Below are positions 34,535 to 42,965 of a stretch of DNA of 64,000 bases, piece by piece. Origin of the DNA: PALSA-600 sp037142875 (GTDB lineage Bacteria > Actinomycetota > Thermoleophilia > Gaiellales > Gaiellaceae); contig JBAWZV010000001.1 in the NCBI GenBank assembly GCA_037142875.1, positions 310,001 to 374,000 on the forward strand, read 5' to 3'. Within the stretch, counting starts at the first letter, position 1. Every line of letters starts with the position of its first letter. The translations under genes were made by a program, and so were the position numbers. Below the pieces are notes generated by a model. The model was not told where the DNA came from. It saw only the letters and a list, made by a program, of their open reading frames with translations, and did not search any database.

Positions 34535-36754
34535 GTGGCAAACGTCGGGCCCGTCTTTCCGGAAGAGCTGCTCTCCGGCGAGGAGCTCGCCCACCGAAGC
34601 GAGGAGCCGGCTCGGGAGGCCCGGACAGCGCCGATCCCCGACGCTCTGGCTGCGCGCGTCCGTGACGCGATCGGGGTTGAGAGCCTCTACGACCACCAGC
34701 GCGAGGCGTGGGAGACCGCCGCCGCGGGCGAGAACTTCGTCATCACAACCGGGACTGCGTCGGGGAAGACGCTTGCCTTCAACCTGCCGGTCCTCGACGC
34801 GCTCGCACGCGACCCGAAGGCGCGCGCGCTCTACCTCTACCCGACGAAGGCCCTGGCCCAGGACCAGTTCCGCACGCTCGCCGGCTATCGCATCCCCCGG
34901 CTGCGGCCCGCGATCTACGACGGCGACACGCCGCCCGACCACCGGGCCCAGATCCGGCGGAGCGCGAACATCGTCCTCTCGAACCCGGACATGCTCCATG
35001 TCGGCGTCCTCCCAAACCACGACCGTTGGGCGGAGCTGCTCGCGAACCTCCGGTTCGTCGTCGTCGACGAGGCGCACATCTACCGCGGTGTCTTCGGATC
35101 ACACGTCGGGAACGTCCTGCGTCGCCTGAGGCGACTCGCGCGCATGTACGGGTCAGAGCCACAATTCCTCCTGGCCTCCGCGACGATCTCGAACCCCGGC
35201 GAGCTTGCGACCGAACTGACCGGAGCTCCGACGACCGTGATCGGGGACGACGCGGCACCGAGGGCCGAGCGCACCGTCGTCCTCTGGAACCCGCCGCTCG
35301 AGGACGCCGAGCTTGGTCTGCGTGGCTCGGCACTCGCCGAGGCCGCGAAGCTCCAGGCGGGGTTCGTCCAGCACGGCCTGCGCACGCTCACCTTCGCGAA
35401 GAGCCGCAAGGCGGCAGAGCTGATCCACCGCTTCACCGCCGACCGCCTCGGCGACGACTCCGCCCTCTCGCCCTACCGGGCCGGGTACACGGCGACGCAG
35501 CGGCGTGAGATCGAACGACGGCTCGCGGCCGGGGAGCTCCTGGGCGTCTCGGCGACGAACGCGCTCGAGCTCGGGATCGACATCGGACTCCTCGACGTCG
35601 TGATCTCCGTGGGCTTCCCCGGCACGGTCGCCTCCCTGCGGCAGCAGTGGGGCCGGGCCGGGCGGCGCGGTCACGGGCTAGCTGTCCTCGTCGCGAGCGA
35701 GGACGCGCTCGACCAGTACTTCATGCGTGAGCCGGACAAGCTGCTTCGGCGTCACGTAGAAGCAGCGCTCCTCGACCCTGCGAGCCCGCGGGTGCTCGCC
35801 GGTCACGTCCGCGCAGCCGCCTACGAGGCGCCGATCGATGAGGCCGACCGCGCGATTCTCGGCGATGCGGCTCTGGCCGCGGCCGCCGCGGATCCGGAGC
35901 TCAAGGCAACCGCGCACGGCTACGTCTGGGGCGGCCGCGACCATCCGGCATCGCGGATCTCGCTTCGCTCGGCTAGCCCCGACTCGTTCGCGATCATCGA
36001 CGGTGAGTCCGGAGACATCATCGGTTCGATCGAGCGTGCCCGAGCCCACTCGACGGTGCACGAGGGCGCCGTGTACCTCCACCTCGGCGAGAGCTACCTC
36101 GTCCGCGAGCTGGACGAGTCGGCGATGCGCGCGATCGTCGAGCCGTTCTCGGGCGACTGGTACACGCAGGCCAAGAAGGAGACGGCCACGACAGTCGTTC
36201 GGCCGCTACTCGAGAAGCGCCGCGCCGGCCTCGACCTCGTCTTCGGCGAGATCGAGGTGACCGAGCAGGTCGTCGGGTACGAGCGGAGGTCGGCGCGGAC
36301 GCAGCAGCGGATCGAGCTCGTCCCGCTCGTCCTCCCCCCGGCAAGCTTCCCGACCGAGGCGATCTGGTTCAGCCCGGACGACCGGCTGCTCGACGGCCTC
36401 GACGCGACGCCCAAGCTGCTCGGGACGCTCCACGGCGCCGAGCACGCGTTGATCGCGATGCTGCCGCTCTGGGCGATGTGCGACCGCTGGGACATCGGTG
36501 GGCTCTCCACAAACCTCCATGAGCAGACCGGACGGCCAACCGTGTTCATCTACGACGGACACGCCGGCGGGGTCGGGATCGCCGAGCGTGGCTTCAGCCA
36601 GTTCGAGGGCTGGGTCGCCGACACCGTCGCAATGATTCGCGGCTGCCCGTGCCACGACGGCTGCCCATCCTGCGTTCAGAGCCCGAAGTGTGGGAACCTG
36701 AACGACATGCTCGACAAGGCCGGCGCGCTCACCTTGCTCCGTCGCCTGCGGTGA
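34535..36754 (+). CDS. DEAD/DEAH-box helicase of the MrfA/YprA (DUF1998) family
   Basis: 739 residues from GTG 34535. SF2 helicase motifs: Walker A TGTASGKTLAF, YLYPTKALAQDQ, LSNPDMLH, VVDEAHIYRG (DEAH), LLASATISNPGE, SATNALELGIDIG and QQWGRAGRRG. The C-terminal DUF1998 region ends in the four-Cys cluster CPCHDGCPSC..CGN, which binds zinc in MrfA. MrfA-type helicases act in DNA repair of crosslink damage. TAGCAT 7 nt before the GTG predicts a leaderless mRNA, and the first codons lie opposite the thiamine promoter. Confidence 0.92.
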   Translation: MANVGPVFPEELLSGEELAHRSEEPAREARTAPIPDALAARVRDAIGVESLYDHQREAWETAAAGENFVITTGTASGKTLAFNLPVLDALARDPKARALYLYPTKALAQDQFRTLAGYRIPRLRPAIYDGDTPPDHRAQIRRSANIVLSNPDMLHVGVLPNHDRWAELLANLRFVVVDEAHIYRGVFGSHVGNVLRRLRRLARMYGSEPQFLLASATISNPGELATELTGAPTTVIGDDAAPRAERTVVLWNPPLEDAELGLRGSALAEAAKLQAGFVQHGLRTLTFAKSRKAAELIHRFTADRLGDDSALSPYRAGYTATQRREIERRLAAGELLGVSATNALELGIDIGLLDVVISVGFPGTVASLRQQWGRAGRRGHGLAVLVASEDALDQYFMREPDKLLRRHVEAALLDPASPRVLAGHVRAAAYEAPIDEADRAILGDAALAAAAADPELKATAHGYVWGGRDHPASRISLRSASPDSFAIIDGESGDIIGSIERARAHSTVHEGAVYLHLGESYLVRELDESAMRAIVEPFSGDWYTQAKKETATTVVRPLLEKRRAGLDLVFGEIEVTEQVVGYERRSARTQQRIELVPLVLPPASFPTEAIWFSPDDRLLDGLDATPKLLGTLHGAEHALIAMLPLWAMCDRWDIGGLSTNLHEQTGRPTVFIYDGHAGGVGIAERGFSQFEGWVADTVAMIRGCPCHDGCPSCVQSPKCGNLNDMLDKAGALTLLRRLR

Positions 36755-36762
36755 GTCAGCTG

Positions 36763-36788
36763 CCCAGATCCGACCGGTCGGATCTGGG
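36763..36788. terminator. Perfect 26-nt palindrome between convergent genes
   Basis: The arms CCCAGATCCGACC and GGTCGGATCTGGG are exact reverse complements with no spacer. The element sits between the helicase stop and the ABC permease stop and would form a hairpin on either strand. Terminator is the simplest reading; an operator for a dimeric regulator is an alternative. Confidence 0.5.
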
Positions 36789-36821
36789 ATCTACTCGGTC
36801 ATCTACGGCTCGGCCTTCATC

Positions 36822-37556
36822 TCAGGAGGTGCGGCGTCTCAGCGTCGTCGCCCCGAGCGCGAGCGCAACCGCGGCGACGGCTGCGACGATCGCCGCGTCC
36901 CGCAGCACCCGGATGCCGTCGGTACCTGCGACCGCGTGTGCGATGCCGTCGTAAGCCCACGTCAGCGGGAGCACGGTGGAGACGGCCTCGAGCACGTGGT
37001 TCATCCGGGCCCGCGGGACGAGCAGGCCACAGAGGAGGAGCTGGGGGAAGACGAACGCCGGCATGAACTGGACAGCCTGGAACTCCGTGCGGGCAAAGGC
37101 GCTGACGAACAGCCCCATCGCCATCCCGAGCACGGCGTTTGCCACCGCAAGCACGATCACGACCGGCACCGCGCCCTGCACGTCAAGCCCGAGCAGCCCA
37201 AAGGCGACGGCCGAGGTGATGCAGGCCTGCGCCGTGGCCACTCCGGCGAACGCGATCGCGTACCCGAGGAGCAGGTCGAGCTTGGCGAGCGGGAGCGTCA
37301 TCAGCCGTTCGAGGGTGCCGCTCGTGCGCTCACGGAGCATCGCGATCGACGTCACGACGAACATCGAGCTGAACGGGAAGATGCCGACCATCGGGCCGCC
37401 GATCCGGTCAAATGTCTGCGGCTGCCCGTCGAACACGTACCGAAACAGGGTGATCAGGAGCGGCGGCACGAAGAAGACAAGAGCGAGCGTCCGAGGGTCA
37501 CGGCGAAGCTGACGGAGGACGCGCAGCGCCGTGGCACCTGTCACCCGAAGGCTCAT
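36822..37556 (-). CDS. ABC-2 type transporter permease
   Basis: 244 residues with six predicted helices. The N-terminal TALRVLRQLRRDPRTLALVFFVPPLLITLFRYVF and the middle LRERTSGTLERLMTLPLAKLDLLLGYAIAF (the ABC-2 signature) are typical of drug or lipid exporters. It forms the membrane half of the exporter whose ATPase gene overlaps its start by ATGA. Substrate unknown. Confidence 0.93.
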   Translation of the reverse strand: MSLRVTGATALRVLRQLRRDPRTLALVFFVPPLLITLFRYVFDGQPQTFDRIGGPMVGIFPFSSMFVVTSIAMLRERTSGTLERLMTLPLAKLDLLLGYAIAFAGVATAQACITSAVAFGLLGLDVQGAVPVVIVLAVANAVLGMAMGLFVSAFARTEFQAVQFMPAFVFPQLLLCGLLVPRARMNHVLEAVSTVLPLTWAYDGIAHAVAGTDGIRVLRDAAIVAAVAAVALALGATTLRRRTS

Positions 37557-38263
37557 GCCACCTCGGCTTCCACGAGCGAGAGGAACGCATCGTCGAGCCG
37601 CTCGCAGCCGGTTCGCTCGCGCAGGGACGCCGGCGACTCGTCGGCGATCAGCTCACCCGCCCGAAGCAGCAGAAGCCGGTCACACCGCTCTGCCTCATCC
37701 ATCACGTGCGACGAGACAAGGAGCGTCCCTCCGGCGGCGGCGAGCCGACGGAAGGTGTCCCAGAGATCGCGACGCAGGAGGGGGTCGAGGCCAACCGTCG
37801 GCTCGTCGAGCACGAGCAGCTCGGGCTCGCCGAGCAGCGCGGTCGCGAGGGAGAGTCGCGAGAGCTCACCGCCCGAGAGCGTCCGCACGATCTGGCTTCC
37901 AAGCGCCGCCAGCCCGACGATGTCGAGGACCGCGTCGATGCGCTCTGGGTCGGCAGCGAGCACCCGGGCGAAATACGCGAGGTTCTCACGCACCGTCAGA
38001 TCGAGGTACACCGACGGCGCCTGGGTCACGTAGCCGACGCGCGAGCGAAGCTCACGCGTCCCGGCCGGATACCCGAGCACGGTCACGTCTCCGCCTGCGA
38101 TCTTCTGGACGCCGACGATCGCGCGCATCAACGTCGTCTTGCCAGAGCCGCTCGGCCCGAGCAGCCCCGTGACGGTTCCCGGCTCGACGCGGAGCGAGAT
38201 ATCCGGGAGCACGGGCCGGGCACCGCGAACGACATGGAGGTGCTCGACGACGATCGCGCTCAC
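37553..38263 (-). CDS. ABC transporter ATP-binding protein
   Basis: 236 residues from GTG 38263. Walker A GPSGSGKT, Q-loop YVTQAPSVY, signature LSGGELSR, Walker B LLVLDEPTVGLDP and H-loop SSHVMDE are all intact. The C-terminal ERTGCERLDDAFLSLV segment is typical of ABC-2 exporter ATPases. TATGCT lies 6 nt before the GTG, the leaderless pattern. It pairs with the downstream permease. Confidence 0.95.
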   Translation of the reverse strand: MSAIVVEHLHVVRGARPVLPDISLRVEPGTVTGLLGPSGSGKTTLMRAIVGVQKIAGGDVTVLGYPAGTRELRSRVGYVTQAPSVYLDLTVRENLAYFARVLAADPERIDAVLDIVGLAALGSQIVRTLSGGELSRLSLATALLGEPELLVLDEPTVGLDPLLRRDLWDTFRRLAAAGGTLLVSSHVMDEAERCDRLLLLRAGELIADESPASLRERTGCERLDDAFLSLVEAEVA

Positions 38264-38269
38264 CCTGCG

Positions 38270-38275
38270 AGCATA
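38270..38275 (-). promoter_or_regulatory. -10 element TATGCT of the ABC exporter
   Basis: TATGCT on the minus strand ends 6 nt before the GTG at 38263. Confidence 0.5.
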
Positions 38276-38291
38276 GAGGCGCGCTTCGCCC

Positions 38292-38297
38292 TACGAT
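38292..38297 (+). promoter_or_regulatory. -10 element TACGAT of the marC-like gene
   Basis: TACGAT ends 6 nt before the GTG at 38304. It diverges from the ABC promoter across 40 nt. Confidence 0.5.
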
Positions 38298-38303
38298 CAC
38301 GCC

Positions 38304-38891
38304 GTGAACTGGCGCGCCTTCGGCGAGACCTTCGTGACGCTCTTCGTCATCACCGACCCGCTCGGGAACGCGCCGGTCTTCCTGACGATCACCCGGAAGA
38401 TGCGGCCCGCAGAGCGACAGCGGGCCGCTATCCGCGCCGTCATCGCAGCAGGCGCCCTGATCGTCGGGTTCGCCATGTTCGGCGAGCTGATCCTCCGCTA
38501 CCTCCACGTCTCGATCGGGAGTCTCTCGATCGCCGGGGGACTCCTCCTCCTCCTGGTCGCACTCGAGATGCTGCGAGGCACCGACTTCCCGACCGGCGAC
38601 TCGGAGGACGTCGCGCTCGTTCCGCTCGCGACGCCGCTCGTCGCGGGACCCGGTGCGATCGCAACGTCGATGGTGCTTTGGCGGACTTACCCGAGTGCGG
38701 GAGGGCACGCCTCGGTAGTCATCGCCATCCTGGCTGCCGTTGCCTGCGTCGGCCTCGCCCTCCTCGTTGCCGAGCGGGTCACGAGGACGATCAACCCCGG
38801 GATCCTCTCGTTTCTCACACGCGTGTTCGGTCTGCTGCTCTCGGCGATCGCCGTACAGCTCGTCGTCGACGGTGTGCGGAGCCTTGTCTAG
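38304..38891 (+). CDS. MarC family integral membrane protein
   Basis: 195 residues from GTG with six hydrophobic helices. The two inverted halves carry LFVITDPLGNAPVFLTIT and PLATPLVAGPGAIATSMV, the MarC family marks. The family is widespread, and its transport or resistance role is unproven despite the name. It is a single gene with a probable leaderless promoter. Confidence 0.9.
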   Translation: MNWRAFGETFVTLFVITDPLGNAPVFLTITRKMRPAERQRAAIRAVIAAGALIVGFAMFGELILRYLHVSIGSLSIAGGLLLLLVALEMLRGTDFPTGDSEDVALVPLATPLVAGPGAIATSMVLWRTYPSAGGHASVVIAILAAVACVGLALLVAERVTRTINPGILSFLTRVFGLLLSAIAVQLVVDGVRSLV

Positions 38892-39061
38892 CCTCGCGTC
38901 ACGCGCTGCGTCTTCCACCAGGCCTGTGGAAAACAGCCGAGACCCTGTGGGTAGCTCCCCGCGACAAACCCGCTCATAGCAACGGTTGCGACCGGCGGAT
39001 TACCGCAATTGCAGCGCAATTACGGTTGAAAAGCCTGTGGATGAGATAGTGCGTTTCGGTG
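38892..39061. other. AT-richer intergenic region with DnaA-box-like sites and an inverted repeat
   Basis: This 170-bp convergent gap holds three CCTGTGG copies that extend into DnaA-box-like 9-mers: TGTGGAAAA (38925-38933), TGTGGGTAG (38946-38954) and TGTGGATGA (39036-39044, one base from TGTGGATAA). An imperfect palindrome built on GCAATTGC lies at 39003-39025. No gene or canonical terminator is seen. Confidence 0.45.
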
Positions 39062-40000
39062 TCAGGCCACGACGCCCATCGCGCGGAACTTCGCGCGGCG
39101 GCGACGGCGAAGCTCGGCGGCGGGGATGTCCACAAGACTGTCGATCGAAGCGATGATGCTCTCCTTGAGCATCGCCGCGGCGGCGTCGGGATCGTTCTGT
39201 GCGCCACCGGCCGGCTCGGGAACGATGCCGTCGATCACGCCGAGCTCGAAGCAGTGGAGCGCGTCGGGCTTGAACGCCGCAGCGGCCTTCTTCGCCTCGG
39301 CTGCGTCGCGCCAGAGGATCGCGGCGCACCCCTCGGGTGTGATCACCGAGTAGATCGCGTTCTCCTGCATGAGCACCCGATCGGCGACGGCGATCGCGAC
39401 CGCGCCGCCCGAGCCGCCCTCACCGATCACGCACGCGACGGTCGGGACGTTCAGCCTGACCATGGCAGCCTGGGCGCGTGCGATCGCCCCTCCCTGCCCA
39501 TGCTGCTCGGCGAGGACGCCCGGGTAGGCGCCCGGGGTGTCGACCAGCGTCACGACCGGAAATCCGAAGTGAGCCGCGAGCTCCATCACCCTGACCGCCT
39601 TCGCATAGCCCTCCGGGTAGGCCATCCCGAACTGACGGTTGACACGATCCTTCAGGTCGCGGCCCTTCTGGTGACCGACAACGGCGACCGTGCGTCCGTC
39701 GAGCTTGCCGAGACCCGTGACGATCGCGCCATCATCTGCGCGGCCACGGTCACCGTGCAGCTCGATCCAGTCGTCGAGGATGCGCTCGACGTAGTCGAGG
39801 GTGTACGGACGCTCGGGGTGCCGCGCGAGCTCGACGTAGCCCCAGATCTGCTCCTCGGAGGCCTCGGGGCCGGACTTCAGCTTCTCGAGCTGCCGCCGGA
39901 GCCTGTCTGCCTCACCGCGTACTCGCGTCCCGCCGATCAAGGGCAGGTTCGTGAGCCGCCCGAGACGCAGGCGCAGCCACTTCTCGGCTTCACCGGGCAA
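39062..40000 (-). CDS. accA: Acetyl-CoA carboxylase carboxyltransferase subunit alpha
   Basis: 312 residues from TTG 40000, overlapping the accD stop by 11 nt; no ATG or GTG is near in frame. An N-terminal helical segment (RLRRQLEKLK) precedes the crotonase-like core: ARHPERPYTLDYVERIL, HGDRGRADDGAIVTGLGKLDG, RNFGM-type NRQFGMAYPEGYAKAVRVMELA, VDTPGAYPG and GEGGSGGAVAIAVADRVLM. With AccD it transfers CO2 from carboxybiotin to acetyl-CoA. The bacterial heteromeric type contrasts with the AccD5-type enzymes of mycobacteria. Confidence 0.94.
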   Translation of the reverse strand: MPGEAEKWLRLRLGRLTNLPLIGGTRVRGEADRLRRQLEKLKSGPEASEEQIWGYVELARHPERPYTLDYVERILDDWIELHGDRGRADDGAIVTGLGKLDGRTVAVVGHQKGRDLKDRVNRQFGMAYPEGYAKAVRVMELAAHFGFPVVTLVDTPGAYPGVLAEQHGQGGAIARAQAAMVRLNVPTVACVIGEGGSGGAVAIAVADRVLMQENAIYSVITPEGCAAILWRDAAEAKKAAAAFKPDALHCFELGVIDGIVPEPAGGAQNDPDAAAAMLKESIIASIDSLVDIPAAELRRRRRAKFRAMGVVA

Positions 40001-40826
40001 AGAGCCGCAGGAGCCGGGCCAGATAGGGCCGCTGCTCGGATCGAGGGACGATGGCATCGAGATGGCCGAACCGCAGGTTCTGCTCGGCACGACCGAAGTC
40101 GTCGGGGAGCTTCTCCTTGGTCGTCTGCTGCACGACCCGGGGGCCGGTGAACGCGAGCAACGCACCTGGCTCGCCGATCATGACGTCGCCAAGCGACGCA
40201 AAACTCGCCGTGACGCCGCCGGTGGTCGGGTCGGTGAGAAGGCTGAACATCGGGAGGCCGGCGTCGCGAAGCTCGTCGAGCGCCGAGATCGTCTTGGGCA
40301 GCATCATCAGCGAGAGCACGCCCTCCTGCATGCGAGCGCCACCGGAGCCGGAGACCGTCACGAGGGGGCAGCCGCGCTCGCTCGCCGACTCGCAGGCGCG
40401 CACGTACTTCTCGCCGACCGCACTCCCAACCGAGCCGCCCATGAAGAAGAAGTCCATCACGGCAAGCTCGAGCGGGTGGCCCTCGATCGTGGCGGAGCCG
40501 ACGACGATCGCCTCGTTGAGTCCGGTGTTGAGCTCGGCCTCACTCAGACGCTCGACGTACGGCCGTAGGTCGAAGAAGTGGAGCGGGTCGGCGGAACGCA
40601 CGTCCGCGGCCTCCTCAACGAACGAGCCGAGGTCGGCGAGCTGCGCGATCCGCGCCCAGGCCGTCATCCGGAAGTGGTGGCCGCACTGCCCGCAGACGTG
40701 GAGCGACGCCTCGAGCTCATCGTCGCGGTAGTGAGAGCCGCAGCTCGGGCAGGTGTTCGGATGTTTCTTGGCAGACGGAGCCTTCCGGTCCTGCTCGACC
40801 TTGACTTCGATTCGCGCCTCGGTCAT
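39990..40826 (-). CDS. accD: Acetyl-CoA carboxylase carboxyltransferase subunit beta
   Basis: 278 residues. The N-terminal zinc ribbon (CPSC and CGQC) is followed by the carboxyltransferase core: FFFMGGSVGSAVGEKYVRACE, TVSGSGGARMQEGVLSLMML, LTDPTTGGVTASFASLGDVMIGEPGALLAFTGPRVV and DAIVPR. It is the partner of AccA. TAAACT lies 10 nt before the ATG, so the accDA transcript has almost no leader. BirA, encoded nearby, would biotinylate the carrier protein of the same complex. Confidence 0.96.
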   Translation of the reverse strand: MTEARIEVKVEQDRKAPSAKKHPNTCPSCGSHYRDDELEASLHVCGQCGHHFRMTAWARIAQLADLGSFVEEAADVRSADPLHFFDLRPYVERLSEAELNTGLNEAIVVGSATIEGHPLELAVMDFFFMGGSVGSAVGEKYVRACESASERGCPLVTVSGSGGARMQEGVLSLMMLPKTISALDELRDAGLPMFSLLTDPTTGGVTASFASLGDVMIGEPGALLAFTGPRVVQQTTKEKLPDDFGRAEQNLRFGHLDAIVPRSEQRPYLARLLRLFAR

Positions 40827-40836
40827 CGCGCCGGTG

Positions 40837-40842
40837 AGTTTA
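40837..40842 (-). promoter_or_regulatory. -10 element TAAACT of accD-accA
   Basis: TAAACT on the minus strand ends 10 nt before the accD ATG. Confidence 0.4.
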
Positions 40843-40892
40843 GTCCCAGCTGGACCGACACCGATCGCCGACGGTGGACACCCGTCTTCCGG

Positions 40893-41606
40893 CTAGGCCG
40901 GAATCAGGCTGTCGAGCGCGTCCGCGACGGTGGTGAGGTCGGCCAGCTCGATCGTCGGTGAGGGGCCCGCGGGCTCGTCCAGGCGGTTGATCCAGATGTT
41001 CGGGATGCGAAGCTTGTGCGTCGGGGATATGTCGTGGAACAGGCTCGCGGCGACGTGGATCTGCCTGTGGGGCGGCAGCAGGGTTCGAATCCTGAACTCC
41101 TGCCAGTGCCGGATGGCGGGCTTGAAGGAGTTGATCTCGCCGGCGACAACGGTCTCGTCGAACGGCACGCCCAGGCGCGCGATCGACGCGTCGATCAGGT
41201 CGCGGTCGGAGTTCGAGAGGATTGCCGTCTTCCAGCCGCGCGCCCGAATCTCCTCGAGCGCGTCGACCGTCTCGGGGAACGGCTCCCAGGAGGGGAGCGA
41301 GTCGGCGAGGCCGCCCGCCTCGCTCTCCGGTGCACCCAGGCGACGCATCGTCTCGGTCGTGACGGCGCGGTAGCTCTGCGTGCCGTCGGTCTCGATCTCG
41401 CGCTCGAGCTGGTGGTAGCGGTGGAGCAGGGCGTCGAGCTCCTTCTCCGCGGCGCTCGGCCCCGAGGGCTCGTCGCTCTCGCTGTCGGCCTCCCGCGCAT
41501 CGACGACGGTTTCGTCGATGTCGAAGACGCGCGCGAGCTCCGCGCGGATTCCCGCGTTCCAGTCGATCAGCGTTCCGTAGCAGTCGAAAGTTGCCCAGCG
41601 ATCCAA
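40893..41606 (-). CDS. HAD-superfamily hydrolase, haloacid dehalogenase-like
   Basis: 237 residues from TTG 41606, preceded by GGAGGT at 4-nt spacing. HAD motif I is FDCYGTLIDW (DxxGT with Asp8 as nucleophile), motif II is ILSNSDRD, a Lys follows in SFKPAIRHW, and motif IV is split in FHDISPTHK. The ordering matches type II haloacid dehalogenases and phosphatases. An acidic insert (READSESDEPSGPS) in the cap is unusual. Substrate unknown. Confidence 0.88.
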   Translation of the reverse strand: MDRWATFDCYGTLIDWNAGIRAELARVFDIDETVVDAREADSESDEPSGPSAAEKELDALLHRYHQLEREIETDGTQSYRAVTTETMRRLGAPESEAGGLADSLPSWEPFPETVDALEEIRARGWKTAILSNSDRDLIDASIARLGVPFDETVVAGEINSFKPAIRHWQEFRIRTLLPPHRQIHVAASLFHDISPTHKLRIPNIWINRLDEPAGPSPTIELADLTTVADALDSLIPA

Positions 41607-41645
41607 GAGAACCTCCGAGTGGTGTCTGTTTGACCCGACAGTGGT

Positions 41646-41664
41646 GCGCTACCTGCGGCAGCGC
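41646..41664. other. Small hairpin in the fabF/HAD intergenic gap
   Basis: GCGCT and AGCGC pair around a 9-nt loop in the 99-bp gap between fabF and the HAD gene. It is weak and could belong to the HAD leader. Confidence 0.25.
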
Positions 41665-41705
41665 GTGGTGTCAGATATAGCACCGCTGGGTGCGTGTGGC
41701 GTCGG

Positions 41706-42965
41706 TCAGCCTTCGAAGCGGCGCAGGACGATGGTGGCGTTGTGGCCACCGAAGCCGAACGAGTTCGAGAGCGCCACGTTGAGATCGGGCAGCGAGCGAG
41801 CGACGTTCGGGACGTAGTCGAGGTCACAGTCCGGGTCGGGCTCGTCCAGGTTGATCGTCGGTGGAGCGATCCGCTCCTTCAGCGCGAGCGTCGTGAAGAT
41901 CGCCTCTATCGCACCGGCCGCACCGAAGCAGTGACCGGTCGCGCCCTTCGTCGAAGAGACCGCTGTTCGGTAGGCGTGCGCCTCACCAAGTGCAAGCTTG
42001 ATCACGCGGGTCTCGGCCGAATCGCCGAGCGGCGTCGACGTCGCGTGCGCGTTGACGTAGCCGATCTCGGTCGGGTCGACGCCGGCGTCAGCGAGCGCCA
42101 TACGCATCGAGCGTGCCGGGCTCTGGCCGGTCGGGTCGGGCTCCGTCATGTGGGACGCGTCGGCGGACATGCCGTAGCCGATCAGCTCGGCGTAGATCTT
42201 CGCTCCGCGCGCCTGCGCCATCGACAACTCCTCCAGCACCATCACCCCGGAGGCCTCGCCCATCACGAGCCCGTCGCGGCTCTTGTCGAACGGACGTGAG
42301 GCGCGCTTCGGGTTGTCGCCACGGCGCGAGAGTGCACGCATCGCGTCGAACCCTGCGACACCAACCTTCGTGATCGGCGCCTCGGCTCCACCGGCGATCA
42401 TCGCATCGGCGCGGCCCCAGCGAATCGCGTCGAGCGCGTCGCCGATTGCCATGTTCGAGGCGGCGCAGGCGGTACAGGCGCTCAGGAGCGGCCCCTTAGC
42501 GCCAAGCTCGATCGAGACCCAGCCCGCGCCCATGTTCGGGATGATCGACGGGATCGAGAACGGGTTGACCCGGTCGGGCCCGCGGTCGCGGAGGGTGTCG
42601 TAGCAGTCCTGGAACGACTGGAGGCCTCCGATGCCGGTCGCGATGGACACGCCGACACGCTCGGGATCGAGGCTGACATCGATCCCCGAGTCGTCGTGCG
42701 CCATCCGCGCAGCGGCAATCGCCATCTGCGCGAAACGATCCATCCGCCGCGACGCCTTGCGATCGATCCAGACCGTCGGGTCGAAGTCCTTCAGCTCGTT
42801 GGCGAAGTTGACGGTGTAGTCGGCAGTGTCGAAGACGGTGATGGGGCCGACCCCGCACTGTCCGGCGAGTAGCCCGCGCCACGTCGACTCGACGCTGTTG
42901 CCGAGCGAGGTGACCATGCCGAGACCGGTGATGACGACGCGTCGCCGTCCGCTTGCACTCTCCAC
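41706..42965 (-). CDS. fabF: 3-oxoacyl-[acyl-carrier-protein] synthase II
   Basis: 419 residues from GTG, directly abutting the fabG stop. KAS II marks: VITGLGMVTSLGNSVESTW, the catalytic Cys in ACTACAASNMAIGDAL, ISHATSTP-type VNAHATSTPLGD with His, and STKGATGHCFGAAGAIEAI with Lys and His. SNSFGFGGHNATIVLRR closes the fold. It elongates acyl chains with malonyl-ACP. It is the last gene of the fab operon. Confidence 0.96.
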   Translation of the reverse strand: MESASGRRRVVITGLGMVTSLGNSVESTWRGLLAGQCGVGPITVFDTADYTVNFANELKDFDPTVWIDRKASRRMDRFAQMAIAAARMAHDDSGIDVSLDPERVGVSIATGIGGLQSFQDCYDTLRDRGPDRVNPFSIPSIIPNMGAGWVSIELGAKGPLLSACTACAASNMAIGDALDAIRWGRADAMIAGGAEAPITKVGVAGFDAMRALSRRGDNPKRASRPFDKSRDGLVMGEASGVMVLEELSMAQARGAKIYAELIGYGMSADASHMTEPDPTGQSPARSMRMALADAGVDPTEIGYVNAHATSTPLGDSAETRVIKLALGEAHAYRTAVSSTKGATGHCFGAAGAIEAIFTTLALKERIAPPTINLDEPDPDCDLDYVPNVARSLPDLNVALSNSFGFGGHNATIVLRRFEG

